A stretch of DNA of 5,912 bases from Desulfobacterales bacterium (lineage in GTDB: Bacteria; Desulfobacterota; Desulfobacteria; Desulfobacterales; JAHEIW01): contig JAQYWI010000273.1 of NCBI GenBank assembly GCA_030145015.1, forward strand, positions 1 to 5,912, given 5' to 3'. Both the position numbers and the translations under genes were made by a program. The notes under the pieces were generated by a model, which saw nothing but the letters and a program-made list of their open reading frames with translations, was not told the DNA's origin and ran no database searches. Of this stretch, positions 5,743-5,912 are shown one piece after another (position 1 is the stretch's first letter; every line of letters starts with the position of its first letter).

Positions 5743-5772
5743 ACTATAGGAGAAATTGATCTTGTGTGTCAA
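5743..5772 (-). promoter_or_regulatory. Sigma-70-type promoter for ppk1 and the downstream block
   Basis: On the minus strand a perfect -35 TTGACA (5772-5767) is followed by an 18-bp spacer and a -10 TATAGT (5748-5743, five of six matches). Transcription would begin near 5736, giving a leader of about 100 nt before the ATG at 5635 (about 143 nt to the ATG at 5593). The two hexamers together match better than any other pair in the window. Since the genes are all co-oriented with no clear terminators, it may drive the whole block. Confidence 0.7.
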
Positions 5773-5781
5773 GCCAAATTC

Positions 5782-5806
5782 AACCTCTGATTTCTTGCCA
5801 GAAGTT
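5782..5806. repeat. Inverted repeat just upstream of the ppk1 promoter -35
   Basis: AACCTCTG (5782-5789) and CAGAAGTT (5799-5806) are inverted copies with one mismatch, separated by 9 bp. The centre is about 22 bp upstream of the -35 hexamer. Placement and spacing suit a dimeric activator or repressor site. The mismatch and short arms leave chance possible. Confidence 0.4.
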
Positions 5807-5835
5807 CAACTATCAAAATCACTAAAATTATTGCA

Positions 5836-5864
5836 GATATAAAACGTATACCTCACATTTTCAA
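5836..5864 (-). promoter_or_regulatory. Second, weaker promoter candidate upstream of ppk1
   Basis: The minus strand has TTGAAA (5864-5859, five of six matches to the -35 consensus), 17 bp, then TATATC (5841-5836, four of six). It would start near 5829, giving a leader of almost 200 nt that includes the inverted repeat at 5782-5806 and the stronger promoter. The surrounding DNA is AT-rich, so the match is less significant than that at 5743-5772. Confidence 0.3.
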
Positions 5865-5912
5865 ACGCTTGATATCTTGGTTTTCATAGCAGTTACATGC
5901 AATTCAAACCAA

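Larger units (their letters stand above)
5636..5912. other. Upstream non-coding region of the ppk1 locus
   Basis: No credible coding sequence was found on either strand in these 277 bases; stops are frequent in the AT-rich part (about 5750-5912). The region carries two promoter candidates and an inverted repeat, listed separately, and a leader of about 100 nt ahead of the ppk1 ATG. The leader contains a tandem CAAAGGA-GG-CAAAGGA (ending about 12 nt from the ATG). No riboswitch or convincing Pho-box (repeated CTGTCAT-like) was recognised. Confidence 0.6.

Noticed and set aside
5755..5785. Possible sigma-54 promoter starting at TTGGCTTGACA on the minus strand
   Set aside because: The GG of a -24 element is present but no GC occurs at the -12 spacing; the sigma-70 hexamers fit much better.

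Overview
The window carries one tightly oriented block of six genes, all on the minus strand, so it reads from right to left. It is best described as a polyphosphate (polyP) locus. In transcription order the genes are ppk1 (polyphosphate kinase, 5635-3425), a CYTH-like/CHAD two-domain protein (3280-1736), a ParA/MinD-type ATPase (1724-963), a stand-alone CYTH-family triphosphatase (925-464), a 54-residue basic Cys-containing protein (355-191), and the 5' end of a SixA-like histidine phosphatase (98 to beyond base 1). No RNA genes, mobile elements or CRISPR repeats were seen.

The layout suggests a Gram-negative, probably deltaproteobacterial (Desulfobacterota-like) chromosome. I base this on protein style and on my recollection of similar ppk1/CHAD/CYTH/SixA neighbourhoods, not on a search. 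Base composition is uneven. Hand counts of 60-base lines give about 67-68% G+C inside the ppk1 core (lines at 3961 and 4261), about 38-47% in the CHAD and parA genes (lines at 2041, 2521 and 1441), and 32% near the 5' end of ppk1 (line at 5521).

Region by region: 5636-5912 is non-coding upstream DNA with a good sigma-70-type promoter (TTGACA, 18 bp, TATAGT), an inverted repeat just upstream of it, and a weaker second promoter candidate. ppk1 follows, then a 144-bp spacer with a perfect 10-bp palindrome. The CHAD and parA genes are separated by only 11 bp, and the parA Shine-Dalgarno sequence overlaps the CHAD stop codon. The CYTH gene follows 37 bp later and uses a TTG start. After about 108 bp comes the small gene with a consensus AGGAGG site. 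After another 92 bp, which contain a TATAAT box, comes sixA. No convincing Rho-independent terminator was found between any of the genes.

How the genes may work together: PPK1 makes polyP from ATP through a phosphohistidine intermediate. CHAD domains bind polyP. The stand-alone CYTH enzyme should cleave tripolyphosphate. SixA-type enzymes remove phosphate from phosphohistidine. The unexpected member is the ParA ATPase. It has no ParB-type partner gene in view and sits in a translationally coupled pair with the CHAD protein. The most interesting hypothesis is that ParA and the CHAD protein position or partition polyP granules on the nucleoid, as McdA does for carboxysomes. That is inference from gene order and family knowledge.
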